Notes: a model not told the origin generated them from the letters alone. Shown: positions 1 to 8,342, counted from the first letter of the stretch. The stretch: DNA of 30,865 nt from Methanosarcinales archaeon (GCA_003661015.1 QMVI01000001.1:1-30865); one strand, 5' to 3'. Numbers and translations are program-made.

Positions 1-630
1 AATTTCCTTTTCAGGTGTCTCTTCAATCGGTATCTCAGTGAGGTTGTATCTCATACATATGTACTCCCATGTGGGGTGGGTACTCACAAACACCCTATTT
101 GAGACGTTTTCGAGGGTCTCTCTGTACTCCATGTCAAGTTGCTGAAGTTGGAGAAGATAGTCCTGTGTTCTTTTTTCATAGTATCCCTTCCCTTCTGGGT
201 CTATGTCTGATAGGGTGTCTTTCAATCTCACAACAAAATCCTCAGCAAATACAGGGTCAAGCCATACATGTGGATTTCGGCCGGGTTGATAATCCTTTGT
301 GAAGGTCAGAACTCTGACTCCGGTCTCCTTAACGAAGTCATCTGCCCAAAATTCGAGTCCTGTTCCAGTCTCAACAAACAAATCAGCTCTCTCAAAAACC
401 TTTATTTGCTGGGGGGTTGGTTCCCAAGTGTGAGGGTCTGCCCCTGGCGGGAGAAGAACAACAACATCCACTCTTTCCCCTCCCACTTGCTTTACCATGT
501 CACCTATGGGATATATGGATACTATTACAGATACCGCCGTGGTATTCTCTCCAGTACCTTCTTGTTCAATACACCCCAACACACTCAATGTTATTGCAAC
601 CGCCATTGCAACCGCCAAGAGCCACTTCAC
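1..630 (-). CDS. Metal ABC transporter substrate-binding lipoprotein (TroA/ZnuA family), 3' end cut by window
   Basis: This is the solute-binding protein of a cluster A-I ABC importer for a divalent metal such as zinc or manganese, anchored outside the membrane. Reading from GTG at 630 gives a hydrophobic N-terminal segment ending in a lipobox (SVLGC, Cys near residue 20). The family pattern follows: IVSIYPIGDMV, then GADPHTWEPTP with the first metal-ligand His, NPHVWLDP with the second, and STHPTWEY with the position of the third. About 210 residues are present with no stop; the family is usually about 300, so the C-terminal third lies outside. The GTG start overlaps the mobA stop as GTGA, indicating translational coupling. 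The permease and ATPase are not visible. The family call is firm; the metal is not determined. Confidence 0.88.
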   Translation of the reverse strand, partial: MKWLLAVAMAVAITLSVLGCIEQEGTGENTTAVSVIVSIYPIGDMVKQVGGERVDVVVLLPPGADPHTWEPTPQQIKVFERADLFVETGTGLEFWADDFVKETGVRVLTFTKDYQPGRNPHVWLDPVFAEDFVVRLKDTLSDIDPEGKGYYEKRTQDYLLQLQQLDMEYRETLENVSNRVFVSTHPTWEYICMRYNLTEIPIEETPEKEI

Positions 631-1232
631 AGCACTCCCCCCTCAATGTTCAGTTCTTCGAGTATTGCAAGCTCCAACGGTGTATTGAAGCTCAGAGTTG
701 CATGCACACCTACGAGTCGCGCATCAACAAAAACTATCTCAAGCCCTTCAAGCACGTCAAGGATGCTCGCACCTCTCCCACTTCTTCCAGCCTTATTAAC
801 AGTTCTCTCAATTCCAGCGAGCACCCTCTCCCTTCTATACATCGCACACATCGGTTGGTGTGAAATCCACCAAGGTATGACCGCATCAGCCTCATTTGTG
901 AGCCTCAACAGCTTATCTGCAAATCCTTTCGAGCAAAAGGGATGATCACATCCCACCACAAACACAACATCAGAAGAACATTCACGAAGACCAACCCTCA
1001 ATCCCTCGACTGGGCCAATACCCTCAACCTCATCAACAACGATCTTCGGAAGCTCTTGAATCTCCTCAACCTTTGTTAGCTGTTCACGCGTTCCCACACT
1101 TACAACCACATTACAGCCCCTAAAATTTTTTAACATTCTTTTTATCAATGGCTCCCCTCTGAACGTTGCAAGTGCTTTATTTCCCCCAAATCTTTTACTC
1201 TCACCTCCCGCCATTATGAGCACATCGTACAT
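627..1232 (-). CDS. mobA: Molybdenum cofactor guanylyltransferase-like nucleotidyltransferase (MobA family)
   Basis: MobA joins GMP from GTP to molybdopterin, making the dinucleotide cofactor used by many Mo/W enzymes. The 201-residue protein begins with the nucleotide-binding signature LIMAGGESKRFGGNKAL, followed by GEPLIKRML. A metal-binding GCDHPF segment lies near residue 110, and HQPMCAMYRRE near 145 matches the MobA 'HPL..vyr' region. The end, SFNTPLELAILEEL, is also typical of the family. The length is normal. The ATG is the first start and has a TATA-like element about 27 bases upstream, suggesting a leaderless transcript divergent from gatE. The gene overlaps the downstream lipoprotein gene by 4 bases. 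A related NTP transferase specific for another cofactor (CobY-like) is the main alternative. Confidence 0.82.
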   Translation of the reverse strand: MYDVLIMAGGESKRFGGNKALATFRGEPLIKRMLKNFRGCNVVVSVGTREQLTKVEEIQELPKIVVDEVEGIGPVEGLRVGLRECSSDVVFVVGCDHPFCSKGFADKLLRLTNEADAVIPWWISHQPMCAMYRRERVLAGIERTVNKAGRSGRGASILDVLEGLEIVFVDARLVGVHATLSFNTPLELAILEELNIEGGVL

Positions 1233-1253
1233 CTATATCAACATTGAGCAAAA

Positions 1254-1265
1254 CTCTATATCTAA
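1254..1265. promoter_or_regulatory. Shared TATA-like element between mobA and gatE
   Basis: The A/T run ctctatatctaa sits in a 52-base divergent gap. Its centre is about 27 bases from the mobA ATG (1232, minus strand) and about 26 bases from the gatE ATG (1285, plus strand). That is the archaeal TATA-to-start distance when transcripts have no leader. Neither start has a convincing Shine-Dalgarno sequence, which agrees. The bidirectional use is inferred. Confidence 0.5.
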
Positions 1266-1284
1266 CTTACCAAAACTACAGAAC

Positions 1285-3192
1285 ATGGAATTCATCAGGA
1301 ACCCAGAGGAACTCGATTACAACTCTCTCGGACTTGTCGCTGGTCTTGAGATTCATCAGCAATTAAAAACATCCCATAAACTATTTTGCAGATGTCCTCT
1401 TGTTCTGAATCCTGTCGAAGAATCTTCGTATGAGCTTCTCAGATATCTAAGGGCAGGCAAAGGCGAACTTGGTGAGACAGATGTTGCAGCTCTCGCAGAG
1501 GTAAAGAAAGCAAAGAAGCACATATACAAAGGGTATGATACCACCTGTCTCGTTGAGAATGACGAGGAACCTCCTTCTGTTCTCAACACCGAAGCTCTTG
1601 AATTAACGCTTCTGATAGCAAAGATGCTCCACTCAACCCCGGTTGACCAAGTACATACGATGAGGAAGACAGTTGTGGATGGCTCAAATACAACAGGGTT
1701 TCAGAGAACAGCTCTCGTTGCCATGGATGGATGGATCGAATCTTCAATGGGAAGGGTGGGGATAGAGACCATATGTCTTGAAGAGGAAGCGTGTCAGAAG
1801 GTTGAGGAGAGGGAAAGTGAGGTTGTATGGTCTCTTGACAGACTTGGGATACCTCTTGTTGAGATATGCACATCCCCAGATTTGAAAACGCCTGAACATG
1901 TGAAGGAGGTAGCCCTCAAGATAGGCATGCTACTCCGTTCCACTCGAAAGGTGAGGAGGGGAATAGGTACGATAAGGCAGGATGTGAATGTTTCTGTGAG
2001 GGACGGGGCAAGGGTTGAGATAAAGGGTGTTCAAGAACTTGGTCTGATAGACAGGGTGGTTGCTTATGAGGCAATGAGACAGCATAACCTCCTTGTTATC
2101 AGGAATATCCTCAGAAAAAGGAACGCAAATGTCAGAGATACCATATATGACATCACAGACGTGTTTTCATCCACGAAATCAAAGGTGTTGAAAAAAGCAG
2201 GAAAACCTATAGTTGCAATCGTTTTAGAAAAATTCGGTGGGCTTGTTGGATGCGAAATCCAGCCCAATAGGAGATTTGGTTCTGAACTTGCAGATTATGC
2301 GAGGTCGATGGGAGTGGGAGGAGTATTCCACACAGATGAACTTCCTTCCTATGGCATTACTGATGAGGAAATAGAGAGGTTGAGGAAGAGGGTGGATGCT
2401 GGTGAGGAAGACTGTATTGTTTTTGTGTGTGGCCCCCGTGCTTATCAGGCTATAGAAGCTGTGAGGGAGAGAGCAAAGCATGCAATTTTTGGCATACCAA
2501 ATGAGACAAGAAGAGTATTACCCGATGGTTGCACATCATACATGAGGCCCCTTCCAGGTGCTGCCCGCATGTATCCAGAGACAGATGTCCCTCCCGTGGA
2601 TGTGGATTTTGAGTGGTTTGAATCGCTTGAACTCCCTGAGACACTTGAGGAAAGGGTTGAGCATCTCACTTCGTATGGAATCTCCTCTGAGATGGCTCAT
2701 CAGCTTGTGGATTCTGAGATGGATGATTTGTTTGAGGAGATAATCGAGGAGGTTGGAGGAGTCAGGGGCAGAGTCTCATCAACAGTGATTGCCAGAACCC
2801 TCACATCCACACTTTCTGAATTGAGAAGAGAGGATGTTGATGTGGCATACATCACCCATGAGCATCTGCGAGATGTGATTAAAGCTGTTGCAAACGGGAT
2901 GATAGCAAAGGAAGGAATACCAGAGTTATTGAAAAAGGTTGCAGAAACGAGGGCATCGGTTGGCGAGCTTTTGAGTGAAGTGAGAAAAGAGGAAGTGGAT
3001 GTTGAAGGGCTGATAAGGAAAGTCGTTGAAGAGAGAAAGGAGTTTGTACTTGATAGAGGCGAAATGGCACTTGGCCCTTTGATGGGAGTTGTGATGAAAG
3101 AGCTCAGGGGAAAGGTGGATGGGAAGGTTGTCAGTCAGATACTAAAAAAAGTGATTGAGGAGACTGTTGGACATGCCAGAAAGAAAAGGTGA
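1285..3192 (+). CDS. gatE: Glu-tRNA(Gln) amidotransferase subunit E
   Basis: GatE works with GatD in archaea to convert Glu-tRNA(Gln) to Gln-tRNA(Gln) in the cytoplasm. The 635-residue product has the GatB/E signature GLVAGLEIHQQL near its N-terminus, a Cys-containing HKLFCRCP segment, TVVDGSNTTGFQRT and SPDLKTPEHV in the kinase-like core, and RQDVNVSVRDGARVEIKGVQ. An AspRS-like insertion follows in the middle (about residues 275-420). After it come SYMRPLPGAARMYPETDVPP and a helical YqeY-like tail. An upstream in-frame ATG at 1216 would add 23 residues but overlaps mobA and precedes the TATA element, so 1285 is preferred. It is followed by, and overlaps, the Nog1-like gene. The identification is very firm. 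Confidence 0.95.
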   Translation: MEFIRNPEELDYNSLGLVAGLEIHQQLKTSHKLFCRCPLVLNPVEESSYELLRYLRAGKGELGETDVAALAEVKKAKKHIYKGYDTTCLVENDEEPPSVLNTEALELTLLIAKMLHSTPVDQVHTMRKTVVDGSNTTGFQRTALVAMDGWIESSMGRVGIETICLEEEACQKVEERESEVVWSLDRLGIPLVEICTSPDLKTPEHVKEVALKIGMLLRSTRKVRRGIGTIRQDVNVSVRDGARVEIKGVQELGLIDRVVAYEAMRQHNLLVIRNILRKRNANVRDTIYDITDVFSSTKSKVLKKAGKPIVAIVLEKFGGLVGCEIQPNRRFGSELADYARSMGVGGVFHTDELPSYGITDEEIERLRKRVDAGEEDCIVFVCGPRAYQAIEAVRERAKHAIFGIPNETRRVLPDGCTSYMRPLPGAARMYPETDVPPVDVDFEWFESLELPETLEERVEHLTSYGISSEMAHQLVDSEMDDLFEEIIEEVGGVRGRVSSTVIARTLTSTLSELRREDVDVAYITHEHLRDVIKAVANGMIAKEGIPELLKKVAETRASVGELLSEVRKEEVDVEGLIRKVVEERKEFVLDRGEMALGPLMGVVMKELRGKVDGKVVSQILKKVIEETVGHARKKR

Positions 3193-4132
3193 ACTCTCTG
3201 TTGTGTATGTGCCGAGTGCAGAAGAGCTGATAGACAAAGCATTTAGAAGAGGTGCGAGAGCAAGGAAAGGAAAGCCAAAGAGAACGAGGATTGAAAGAGC
3301 TAGGGCAGAAGAGTCTATGGTGATGACGGTAGGAAACATTCTCTCTGACAATCTGATGATGGTTGTGAGGAGTTTTCCCTCCATCGATACATTACCCCCC
3401 CTGTATAGAGAACTCATAGATGTGCTTGTTGGCGTGGTTGAACTGAAAAAAGCTCTTTCATCTGTCAATTGGGCATCAAAGAAAGTATCAGAATTAAAAA
3501 AATCAGCAATTCCGAGAATAAGATACTCAGAAGACCCTTCGAGGATTAGGAGAGAAGCGCTTGGAAGGATGGCATCCGTTGTCAAGAGCATCGACCCCGC
3601 TCTCAGGAAGTTGAGAGAAGCGAGAAGGCATATGAGGAACATTCCAGATGTGGGGGATTATCAGACGATTGTGGTTGCTGGCTATCCGAATGTTGGGAAG
3701 TCGAGCTTTGTGAGAGCTATTACAAAAGCAAAGCCCGAGATTGCTCCTTACCCCTTCACAACAAAAGGAATCGTGGTTGGGCACTTTGCTCATGAGGGTG
3801 TCAGATATCAAGTAATCGATACTCCGGGCCTTCTGGACAGACCTCTTTCTAAAAGGAACTGGATAGAGAGACAGGCTATTGCGGTGCTTGGGAATGTGGG
3901 GGATGTTGTGCTGTACATGGTTGACCCCACAGAGAGTTGCGGGTATTCTGTGAGCGAGCAACTGTCCTTACTGTCTGAGATAAGGGAGAGCTTCTCGAAA
4001 CCAATTCTGGTTGTGGCTACCAAGAGAGATATCCCAGCACCATTGCCCCCAGAGTGTGAATTGGAACTCACAATAAAGGATGAGAAGAGTGTTGAGACTG
4101 TGAAAAGGGCGTTGATAGAAAAAATAAAATAA
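3173..4132 (+). CDS. Nog1-type GTP-binding protein
   Basis: This is an archaeal homologue of Nog1, a GTPase of large ribosomal subunit assembly. The 319-residue product has a helical N-terminal region of about 160 residues. A G domain follows, with G1 GYPNVGKSS, a threonine-rich switch (YPFTTKGI), G3 DTPG (in VIDTPGLLDRP) and G4 TKRD. After G4 about 40 residues remain, which is the short archaeal form rather than the longer eukaryotic one. ATG at 3173 is chosen because GAGGAG lies about ten bases upstream, inside the end of gatE; a TTG at 3155 is possible. The gene overlaps gatE by 20 bases, so the two are probably cotranscribed. It ends with TAA before an A-rich repeat. Confidence 0.85.
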   Translation: MPERKGELSVVYVPSAEELIDKAFRRGARARKGKPKRTRIERARAEESMVMTVGNILSDNLMMVVRSFPSIDTLPPLYRELIDVLVGVVELKKALSSVNWASKKVSELKKSAIPRIRYSEDPSRIRREALGRMASVVKSIDPALRKLREARRHMRNIPDVGDYQTIVVAGYPNVGKSSFVRAITKAKPEIAPYPFTTKGIVVGHFAHEGVRYQVIDTPGLLDRPLSKRNWIERQAIAVLGNVGDVVLYMVDPTESCGYSVSEQLSLLSEIRESFSKPILVVATKRDIPAPLPPECELELTIKDEKSVETVKRALIEKIK

Positions 4133-4139
4133 AGGGGGG

Positions 4140-4169
4140 AAAAATAAAAATAAAAATAAAAATAAAAAT
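4140..4169. repeat. (AAAAAT)x5 tandem repeat between convergent genes
   Basis: Five exact copies of aaaaat lie between the convergent ends of the GTPase gene (plus) and the ligase gene (minus). Read on the minus strand this gives five T5 runs just after the ligase stop, the form of an archaeal oligo-U terminator. A run of G6 precedes it on the plus strand. Confidence 0.8.
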
Positions 4170-4173
4170 CAAA
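4140..4173 (-). terminator. Putative oligo-T terminator of the mbf1-lig operon
   Basis: Immediately beyond the ligase TGA the minus strand reads as repeated TTTTTA units. Archaeal RNA polymerase terminates at such T-rich stretches without needing a hairpin. The call rests on composition and position only. Confidence 0.5.
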
Positions 4174-5844
4174 TCATTGATATTTTCTGTAGAGTTCTTC
4201 AATCCTTGAGAGGTTGTCTGCCTCTTCTGGGCTCTTATCGTCTCTCACCCTCACAAACCGCGGGAATCTGAGAGCATAACCCGAGGGGTAGTTTGGACTC
4301 TTCTGAATCTCCTCGTATGCGACCTCGAAAACAATCTTTGGCTCAAGCTTCACATATGTGCCTTTCTGCTCGATGATGAGTTCAGACAGGATGTTTGTGA
4401 GCTCTTTCAGTTCATCTTCAGTTGGGCCAGTTGCAACCTTACCAACCTCCAAAAGCTCTCCAGTGTTCTCATCTATGCATGCAAGATAGAATGATGATAG
4501 TAGATGAGCATGCTTCCCTTTTCCCCAGTCAGCTCCCACCACCACGAGGTCGAGGGTCTCCATAATCGGCTTATGTTTTAACCAGTGTTTTCCCCTTCTT
4601 CCAGGTATGTAGGGCGAGGATAGGTTTTTCAACATTATCCCTTCATGTCCAGCGTCAAGAGCATCTCTGTATACCTTCTCAGCGACACTAACCTCACATG
4701 TTATCGTCTGAGTAGCCACAGATATTCTCTTTCCTCCCTTCACCATCCTCTCAAGCTTTGTCCTTCTCTCTTTTAGTGGTATGTCTATGAGAGATTCGCC
4801 ATCTACATACAAGCAATCGAAGAGGAATATGTGGATAGGTATCTCCTCTTTCTTTTCCTCTATTCCATATTTTCTTCTCAGTCTTCTCAATATGTACTGA
4901 AACGCCTTTGGTTTTCCTGATTTATCGTATGCTACTGCTTCCCCATCCAGTATTGCTTTCTCCACCCCAACAGCCTCTTTTATCTCCTCGACCACATCCA
5001 CCAATGGTCTTGTGAGGTCTTCAAACCTTCTCGAAAACACCTTTACCTTCCCATTTCCAACATGAATTTGGACTCTTGCTCCATCGTACTTCCATTCAAC
5101 CGCACACCTTCCCATCTCCTTCATAGCTTCTTCCAGATTTGGTGATATCTGAGCCAGCATCATCTTTACAGGTCTGAAAAGTGTGATTCCTATCTTGTCA
5201 AGTTCTCCTTTCTTGCTCGCAATCGCAACCTCTCCGAAGTCTGTTATGAACATGTATGCTCTCTCAACTTCCTCTGGCGTTTTTCCAAATGCCTTGGCTA
5301 TTGCATCCCTCATTATTCCCTCCCCAACCTTTATTCTCATCTCTCCCATCACGAGTCTGGCAAGATATCTTGCCTCTTTTGGGCTGGACGAAGAAAATAG
5401 ATACTCAAGATATCTGACTTTTGTTGTTTGTGATCCTTTTCCAGAAGCCTCGGCAACCTTCTCAAGCGTTTTGTAAATTTCGACAATCGTCAGTCTCCCA
5501 TCATCACCCAGAAATAGTGTCTGTTGAGTTCTTCTATGCATTGCAACCTCAGCAACCTTTCCTATATCTCCTGTCTCTCTGAGAAGCTCTTCAAGCTCTG
5601 TTTCATTCCTGCCAGAAGCTCTTGAGAGTGCGTTATAAAGAAGACTCTTTCCAACACCCAATTCTCTGTCCATCCATTCTGGGAATATTTTGCCCATTAA
5701 GAGGTATGGGCATATCCTCAATTCCTCCTCCTCAAGCTCTTTTAAGAAGTCTGCAACCATATCTGTTATTATAAGACTCGAATTCTCCTTTTCGATTTTC
5801 TCACATACCTCTGCAAACTCAAAAAATGTCTTCAGAGCTTCCAC
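4174..5844 (-). CDS. lig: ATP-dependent DNA ligase
   Basis: The enzyme seals nicks in replication and repair, using ATP in archaea. The 556-residue protein has the normal three-part archaeal layout: an all-helical N-terminal DNA-binding domain (residues about 1-220), the adenylation domain with motif I EWKYDGAR (catalytic Lys near 252), SRRFEDLT, DGEAVAYD (motif III-like) and GHEGIMLKN (motif IV), then the OB-fold domain with KPKIVFEVAYEEIQ-type sequence and ALRFPRFVRVRDDK near the end. The start is GTG at 5844, with a purine-rich AAGGGG directly upstream; no better start precedes it. It lies 23 bases downstream of mbf1 and is probably cotranscribed with it. Confidence 0.96.
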   Translation of the reverse strand: MEALKTFFEFAEVCEKIEKENSSLIITDMVADFLKELEEEELRICPYLLMGKIFPEWMDRELGVGKSLLYNALSRASGRNETELEELLRETGDIGKVAEVAMHRRTQQTLFLGDDGRLTIVEIYKTLEKVAEASGKGSQTTKVRYLEYLFSSSSPKEARYLARLVMGEMRIKVGEGIMRDAIAKAFGKTPEEVERAYMFITDFGEVAIASKKGELDKIGITLFRPVKMMLAQISPNLEEAMKEMGRCAVEWKYDGARVQIHVGNGKVKVFSRRFEDLTRPLVDVVEEIKEAVGVEKAILDGEAVAYDKSGKPKAFQYILRRLRRKYGIEEKKEEIPIHIFLFDCLYVDGESLIDIPLKERRTKLERMVKGGKRISVATQTITCEVSVAEKVYRDALDAGHEGIMLKNLSSPYIPGRRGKHWLKHKPIMETLDLVVVGADWGKGKHAHLLSSFYLACIDENTGELLEVGKVATGPTEDELKELTNILSELIIEQKGTYVKLEPKIVFEVAYEEIQKSPNYPSGYALRFPRFVRVRDDKSPEEADNLSRIEELYRKYQ

Positions 5845-5867
5845 CCCTTGTTTTACCTTGTTTTATT

Positions 5868-6347
5868 TTATTTTCTCTTAATCTTCACGATATCCCCAAG
5901 GGTGAGCTCTCCACCTCTCTCTTCTTTCTTCCATTCAACATTGGAGACGTGTGTGATGAGCTTCACATCCAGCTCCCTCTCGAGCTTCTTTCTCACTTTA
6001 TCTTCAGGTATAATTTCCCCCCTCTCTATCTTCTTTATCAGCGAAAGCTTCTCATTTATTATCTCAGCAAGCTTATCCTGAGTAAGCCCCTTTGCTTCTC
6101 TTGCACCTCTAATCACCTCTGCATAATCTTCTCTAATCTCTTCACCGGTATCGAGGATGTCTCTTTTCTTTGGATGTATTTTGATGAGGCGCCCCTTGTA
6201 CTCGTATGTTGTACTCTCTTCCTTTATCTCCTTCATCTTTGTTCCGAGCTCTGCACATCTTCCACACACTTCAAGTTCTGCACCCTCAACAAGAATTCTG
6301 TATCCCTTTTCAATTTCCCTACCACAGATCTCGCATGTCTTTGGCAT
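5868..6347 (-). CDS. Archaeal multiprotein bridging factor 1 (MBF1) family protein
   Basis: The protein has 159 residues. An N-terminal zinc ribbon (CEIC at residues 5-8 and CGRC near 28-31) is followed by a basic linker and a Cro/C1-type helix-turn-helix: GAREAKGLTQDKLAEIIN, then KIERGEIIPEDKVRKKLERE. This is the arrangement of archaeal MBF1, a ribosome- and transcription-associated factor related to the eukaryotic TBP coactivator. The C-terminus ends in a lysine-rich LGDIVKIKRK. It is divergent from the DUF22 gene across an A/T-rich 84-base gap and is the first gene of a two-gene operon with DNA ligase. Confidence 0.9.
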   Translation of the reverse strand: MPKTCEICGREIEKGYRILVEGAELEVCGRCAELGTKMKEIKEESTTYEYKGRLIKIHPKKRDILDTGEEIREDYAEVIRGAREAKGLTQDKLAEIINEKLSLIKKIERGEIIPEDKVRKKLERELDVKLITHVSNVEWKKEERGGELTLGDIVKIKRK

Positions 6348-6401
6348 TCAACCCAACTCTCGTCCATTTTACATCTTAGTGGTTTTAATTTTAATGTAAT
6401 T

Positions 6402-6413
6402 CTTATATATATA
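6402..6413 (+). promoter_or_regulatory. TATA box of the DUF22-glucan gene run
   Basis: The sequence cttatatatata is centred about 25 bases before the ATG at 6432, so the transcript would be leaderless or nearly so; there is no Shine-Dalgarno. On the opposite strand, the A/T-rich block at about 6382-6393 is placed to serve mbf1 with a short leader. Confidence 0.55.
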
Positions 6414-6431
6414 CCCACCACTTTATACTTG

Positions 6432-6884
6432 ATGAAACTTGAGAGGATAAATGTCCTGAGATTAAAGGATGGAAAGCTTGTTAGAGAAGTAGTTGAGACC
6501 GCGCCTTATGAGTTTGCAATAAGTACGATGGCTAAATATAAGATGGTAATTGCAGATGAAGATGCAGATTTCAGGAGGGGGGAGATTCGGAAACAGAGGG
6601 TGAGACCGATATATCTGAGAGAAGAGAGTGTTAGTGTTCCGTGTCCCCTCAATCACCATGCTCTTGTGTCCGTGCTCAAGATTGGGGAAGAGGGAGGACC
6701 ACAGCCCGTTGAGAGTGAGAGGAAGAGAGAGTATGCAATCGTGATAACTCATAGAGATGAAAAGGTTCTCAGGGGAGATTTGCTGGCTGTATTAAACGTA
6801 TTTCCTGTTGTTTTTGTTTTTACAAAGTACGCTCATAAACCAAAGAAGGTAGGGTTGGCAGATGTGGAGAAAGATACTCAGTAA
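6432..6884 (+). CDS. DUF22 family archaeal protein
   Basis: This 150-residue protein is recognised by its pattern: LVREVVETAPYEFAIS, a DEDADFRRGEIRKQRVRPI segment with no gap, PCPLNHHALVSVLKIGEEG in the middle, and GDLLAVLNVFPVVFV near the end. This matches the archaeal DUF22 family as I know it, whose function is not established. It is probably a small beta-rich soluble protein; no signal peptide or membrane segment is seen. The open frame extends far upstream, but that region is antisense to mbf1, so the ATG behind the TATA box is the real start. It overlaps the ACT regulator gene by 23 bases. Confidence 0.75.
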   Translation: MKLERINVLRLKDGKLVREVVETAPYEFAISTMAKYKMVIADEDADFRRGEIRKQRVRPIYLREESVSVPCPLNHHALVSVLKIGEEGGPQPVESERKREYAIVITHRDEKVLRGDLLAVLNVFPVVFVFTKYAHKPKKVGLADVEKDTQ

Positions 6885-7362
6885 GTTTGAGAGATACCCT
6901 GCCCAAGAAAGAGTTGTAAGGTTGATACTTGAAAGGGGTTTCCAAGTGAAGGATGGAAAGGTGATTTCTGGGGGCATAGAAATCCCCCATACCCACATAG
7001 CGAGAGAAGTTGGAGTGGACAGAAGGGTTGTTGATGCTGCCGCCCACCACATCTCACATGATGAGGAGTTAAAAGAAATCTTCAGTAGGTTATCATCTGT
7101 ACTCTTTCTGAGAGACATTGCTCCACTTCTTGGATTGGGTGTTCTGATAATCACCCCCTCAGATGCTTCTGAAGTTGGGATTGTGAGGGATGTGACTGAT
7201 GTTATTGCCAGATATGGGATAAGTGTGAGGCAAGTTGTGACAGATGACCCCTACTTTGTTGAATCCCCGAGGCTCACAGTGATAACAGAGAAGAAGATAC
7301 CCGGAGAAGCGATAGAGGAGATTCTGAAATTGAAAACAGTAAGGGCTGTAAGTGTTTTATGA
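6862..7362 (+). CDS. ACT-domain regulator of amino acid metabolism (COG2061-like)
   Basis: The 166-residue protein has an N-terminal helical, DNA-binding-like half (EIPHTHIAREVGVDRRVVDA looks like a helix-turn-helix) and a C-terminal ACT domain (GVLIITPSDASEVGIVRD, then YGISVRQVVTDDPYF and RLTVITEKKIPGEAIEEI). This layout fits archaeal ACT regulators thought to sense amino acids. It overlaps the DUF22 gene upstream, and the next gene begins one base after its stop, so all are likely cotranscribed. Neither the effector nor target genes can be read from the sequence. Confidence 0.78.
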   Translation: MWRKILSKFERYPAQERVVRLILERGFQVKDGKVISGGIEIPHTHIAREVGVDRRVVDAAAHHISHDEELKEIFSRLSSVLFLRDIAPLLGLGVLIITPSDASEVGIVRDVTDVIARYGISVRQVVTDDPYFVESPRLTVITEKKIPGEAIEEILKLKTVRAVSVL

Positions 7363-7363
7363 G

Positions 7364-8338
7364 ATGGATAGCATGAACAAAATATCGCTTTGCTTTTATG
7401 CACATCAGCCAACAAGACTTAGGAGGTTCTATCCACTCGAAGGATACCTTTCTGAGCTTTCTCGCTCTCTTTACTTTGACATTGCTCAGGATTATTCGGT
7501 GTTTATGAGGATGAACTATGAAAAGGCTTTGAATCATATATTAGAGTGGTTGGAAAGGGATACCGTGGATTTATATGTATATGTAAGTGGGATATTCATA
7601 GAGCAATGTGCTTGGTCTCCCGAGCTGATGGAGCTGCTGAAGAGAATTATGAAAATCGCAGAACCTGTTTGCTCTCCGTACTATTACTCTCTCTCATGTT
7701 TTTATCCCCTCCTCACAGAGTTCTGTCATCAGGTAAAGCTCCATATTTCCAAGATTGAGGACATATTTGGAAAGACTTCGTCTGTTTTTATCAATCCTCA
7801 TTTGACATACACACCCGAGCTCAACAGTGTGTTGAGAGATATGGGGGTGAATTATGTGATTGCAAGACACGATGAATTTACAGGAAAGCAAGATTCAACC
7901 CTCCCAAAATCAGTATCACCGAGGATGTATGAGGATAGGAACTGGTCTGGAGGAGTTCTTTGGATGGATCTCGCCTCCCCCGATATATACTCTCTTCCAG
8001 ATGAGATTGAGAGGAGGGGAGTTGATATTGTGCCGATATGGGAGCTTGCTGAGGACTCAGGTGATAGGGGAGACAACCACACCTCTTCCATTTCACCATC
8101 AAACTCATCAAAAACATTAACCCAGCCCCCCCTCAAGAACCATGCTCAGAGTCTCTTTTATTATGAAGTCTCATCGTTATGCACCTATCCGATGTCCCCC
8201 CTCGAGAGAGACATATATGGGAGACTTCAGCAGTTTGATATACTACTTGAGATGGGCTCCCCACCCCCCACCTCAGTGATATACACATTGAATGCACTTT
8301 CTATTTTATCTGACTTCAAAAGAAGGATGTGGAGGTGA
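7364..8338 (+). CDS. GH57-like protein lacking catalytic residues (pseudoenzyme)
   Basis: This is a 324-residue relative of the GH57 enzyme encoded next. It keeps the opening CFYAHQPTRLRRFYP, then VSGIFIEQCAWSPELMELL and PYYYSLSCFYPLL, each aligning by eye with the neighbour. Where the neighbour has the nucleophile in GFRNTELIYN, this protein has VFINPHLTYT, with His for Glu. The region that should hold the acid/base Asp (IDYETFGEHH in the neighbour) is replaced by an unrelated Ser/Asn-rich linker, and the protein is about 80 residues shorter. It is therefore unlikely to hydrolyse glucan; a binding or regulatory role is an inference. Start: ATG at 7364; ATG at 7373 is equally possible. The stop lies inside the next gene's ribosome binding site. 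Confidence 0.72.
   Translation: MDSMNKISLCFYAHQPTRLRRFYPLEGYLSELSRSLYFDIAQDYSVFMRMNYEKALNHILEWLERDTVDLYVYVSGIFIEQCAWSPELMELLKRIMKIAEPVCSPYYYSLSCFYPLLTEFCHQVKLHISKIEDIFGKTSSVFINPHLTYTPELNSVLRDMGVNYVIARHDEFTGKQDSTLPKSVSPRMYEDRNWSGGVLWMDLASPDIYSLPDEIERRGVDIVPIWELAEDSGDRGDNHTSSISPSNSSKTLTQPPLKNHAQSLFYYEVSSLCTYPMSPLERDIYGRLQQFDILLEMGSPPPTSVIYTLNALSILSDFKRRMWR
8331..8338 (+). promoter_or_regulatory. Strong Shine-Dalgarno fixing a TTG start
   Basis: The sequence ggaggtga is a full complement of the archaeal 16S rRNA 3' end and ends four bases before TTG at 8343. It favours that TTG over ATG at 8292 (inside the upstream gene) and ATG at 8361. Confidence 0.7.
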
Positions 8339-8342
8339 AGAG

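Noticed and set aside
268..945. A plus-strand frame of about 225 codons
   Set aside because: It is antisense to the well-supported lipoprotein and mobA genes and has low-complexity, non-protein-like content.
1216..1284. Longer gatE start at ATG 1216
   Set aside because: It would overlap the divergent mobA start, lies upstream of the TATA-like element, and the added residues do not match GatE N-termini.
5826..6431. A 200-residue N-terminal extension of the DUF22 protein
   Set aside because: It is the complement of the mbf1 gene; the DUF22 family starts at ATG 6432 behind a TATA box.
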